Below are positions 21,301 through 21,699 of a stretch of DNA of 21,699 nt, piece by piece. The stretch comes from a virus, in IMG/VR virus record IMGVR_UViG_3300042382_000206, positions 1 through 21,699 of that record; one strand, 5' to 3'. The translations under genes were made by a program, and so were the position numbers. Below the pieces are notes generated by a model. The model had not been told where the DNA came from. It ran no database searches and saw only the letters and a program-made list of their open reading frames with translations. The stretch's first letter is position 1. Each line of letters begins with the position of its first letter.

Positions 21301-21699
21301 CTGGATCGCCCTTAGGCAGTACAAAATCTAGTGTAAAATCACCAGCAGTGCCTGTCTTAGTTACAGAAGGGTTATCACCCTTTGTTACAGTACCTACTGT
21401 AAAGTTAGCGGAGACACCGGAAGCACTCATAGCTGTTGGCGTTTTAGGTATCCAAGCAATTGAGCCACTACTTGCCATCCCTGCGGTTACTTCAACAGTA
21501 TTTGTAACTCTCCATAATGTTTGCCCTAAGACAGCCGCTGGAGGGTTTACAGCCCAACCGTTAAGTTGAAAACCTGCGTCTGCCGCTGTTACTCCTGTTA
21601 CCATATCTCTTGTAAAACTGCCAACAGGGTTTTGCGTAGGTGCTGAAAGAGCTACTTGGTAAAAAGATATATCAAACAATGACTTGCCCGATTCTCCTG
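18353..21699 (-). CDS. tail fibre with collagen-like repeats and S74 chaperone (5' end outside window)
   Basis: More than 1108 residues of a trimeric tail fibre. The frame is open to the right edge; the first TTG in it (21679) has no convincing ribosome site in view and the codons before it are in frame, so the N-terminus, where virion attachment would be, is missing. Numbered from that TTG, at least eight units of about 40 residues (starting near 95, 255, 595, 640, 678, 718, 766 and 808) carry GTV-TG...NSGT-SAAV-NF-IP and end in collagen-like triplets (PKGDKGDAG and relatives). The C-terminal 105 residues are an intramolecular chaperone (peptidase S74): SSDERLKE (1006-1013, nucleophile Ser1007), GNNFKW, VGVLAQEVERVLPEAV, and a coiled-coil tail. 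In this family the chaperone trimerises the fibre and then cuts itself off before the Ser. Confidence 0.9.
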   Translation of the reverse strand, partial: GESGKSLFDISFYQVALSAPTQNPVGSFTRDMVTGVTAADAGFQLNGWAVNPPAAVLGQTLWRVTNTVEVTAGMASSGSIAWIPKTPTAMSASGVSANFTVGTVTKGDNPSVTKTGTAGDFTLDFVLPKGDPGAAERYDILGGTTYIDCNHITGVPVLEFLIFSLLKSLGTSTSDVTSVVWSAYSMSQYGYAGNAIPVSNLNNGAVNVPLATCRWGLVISAKLTANGPTVASKFIAPQLIEIPGPKGDTGTKGDTGNTGTINVGTVSAIAYGSTPTVVNSGTSTAAVFNFGLPRGEKGDAGVISSVTATSTAAGTTAAVTLGGTPSDRTIALSIPKAYNGTSRVFIEMYKWAVDEPTIKPSGTSTYTWADDTYSWPTGGSNSWTAYPGAAPGGMTLWVVRAKIVSQTVDVTTDVTWSDAVIYPISGSGPGSYTWIKYATAADGTGMTDTYSDTMKFMGIAVNKLTATESTSAAAYDWVRIRGADGIDGVSTTMYKVEPVDPILTKNAATGTLNKTQITFNSYARTGVGAFVDYAAFWRVYLDGVEVNASAASTSTKAATITSGSSYVKAIIYSDSARTIKIDEVYVPIVNEGPKGDTGTLALGTIATGAPGSTVAITNTGTASAGILNITIPRGDVGATGAVQTISIGTVTKGITAAVTRTLTGLNNSFDFVLPQGDKGDAGTISIGTVSTGAAGSNVAITNVGTASSAILNISIPKGDQGLPPTITANSTTTGTAGSSASVTLDASSTSTAAKFNFTIPKGDKGDAGNAGSITVGTVTTGNAGTNAAVSNSGTTSAAVFNFTIPRGDIGPVAAFSVGTVTTGSAGSSSAASISGTSASPVLNLTIPKGDKGDIGPNLFITSSRELAFYSVDNIYSGSGNSNITLTAVKSSDITSTSYVWSFSGFNGGNPSTSAQNAVISTSNMGTSRAATATCTIGGYSYMVTIYRMNESSAEAGATVGADWSSNVTNRPTSLSGINSTEGTLLGLFSYSGSTVTLNANFQSNANITAYYSSDERLKECVRKIYDPIGKLKSISGNNFKWAEDYYAKQDSDFVKEWDVGVLAQEVERVLPEAVRKRSDGFLAVDYAKIIPLLIEGFKAQQEIIEELRNAIQHK

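Noticed and set aside
19344-21569. Several plus-strand open frames rich in Pro, Val and Ala opposite the fibre gene.
   Set aside because: They are reverse readings of the repeated Gly/Thr/Ser-rich fibre codons, have no ribosome sites, and no other gene in the window is on the plus strand.
18353-21679. Treating TTG 21679 as the true start of the tail fibre.
   Set aside because: The frame continues without a stop to the window edge, and fibres of this type need an N-terminal attachment domain that is not present in the visible part.
1-21699. CRISPR arrays, insertion sequences, tRNA or rRNA genes.
   Set aside because: No regularly spaced repeat-spacer pattern, transposase, or cloverleaf was found; repeated protein units in the fibre genes are structural.

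Overview
This window is part of a tailed-phage genome of the T7 supergroup (Autographivirus-like podovirus). It is AT-rich and densely packed, and every gene I can support lies on the minus strand. The evidence is a single-subunit phage RNA polymerase, a T7-type primase-helicase (its primase half is visible), a family A DNA polymerase, a FEN-like 5'-3' exonuclease, an OB-fold single-stranded DNA-binding protein with an acidic Phe-terminated tail, and two very large tail-fibre genes. The host cannot be named from the sequence. A SleB-type wall hydrolase and the low GC content fit a Gram-negative aquatic bacterium, but that is only inference.

Read in the direction of transcription (right to left), the window has four blocks. 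(1) 21699-14116, end of the late region: a tail fibre with collagen-like repeats and a self-cleaving S74 chaperone; a second, glycine-rich fibre or tip protein with fibronectin-type domains; a GNAT-like acetyltransferase; and a small holin-like membrane protein. A strong intrinsic terminator follows at 14082-14109. (2) 14081-13766, non-coding: a C-rich, GC-rich island with short repeats, an 18-bp element shared with the SSB leader, and the first of three promoter-like repeats. In T7-like genomes this late/early junction is where the physical ends lie, so the window probably comes from a circularised or terminally redundant assembly. (3) 13765-10237, early region: an AcrVA2-like anti-CRISPR candidate comes first, then many small unknown proteins and tiny membrane peptides. 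A hammerhead ribozyme sits between two of these small genes. (4) 10149-1: RNA polymerase, a set of small genes including a SleB-like lysin, then the replication cassette SSB, gp1.7/DUF3310-like, DNA polymerase, FCS-type zinc protein, MazG-like pyrophosphohydrolase, exonuclease, GIY-YIG-like nuclease and primase-helicase (running off the left edge).

Most neighbouring genes overlap by 1-20 bases (ATGA, TAATG and TAGTG junctions), so translation is probably coupled across long polycistronic mRNAs. The likely programme is: host polymerase reads the early block from the three repeated promoter-like elements; phage polymerase then takes over; and the messages are cut by a hammerhead ribozyme and perhaps at an irregular hairpin before the polymerase gene. 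The most notable findings are the type III hammerhead ribozyme in an early intergenic leader, the AcrVA2-like first early gene, the repeated early regulatory elements, and the two-part fibre with polyglycine tip modules.
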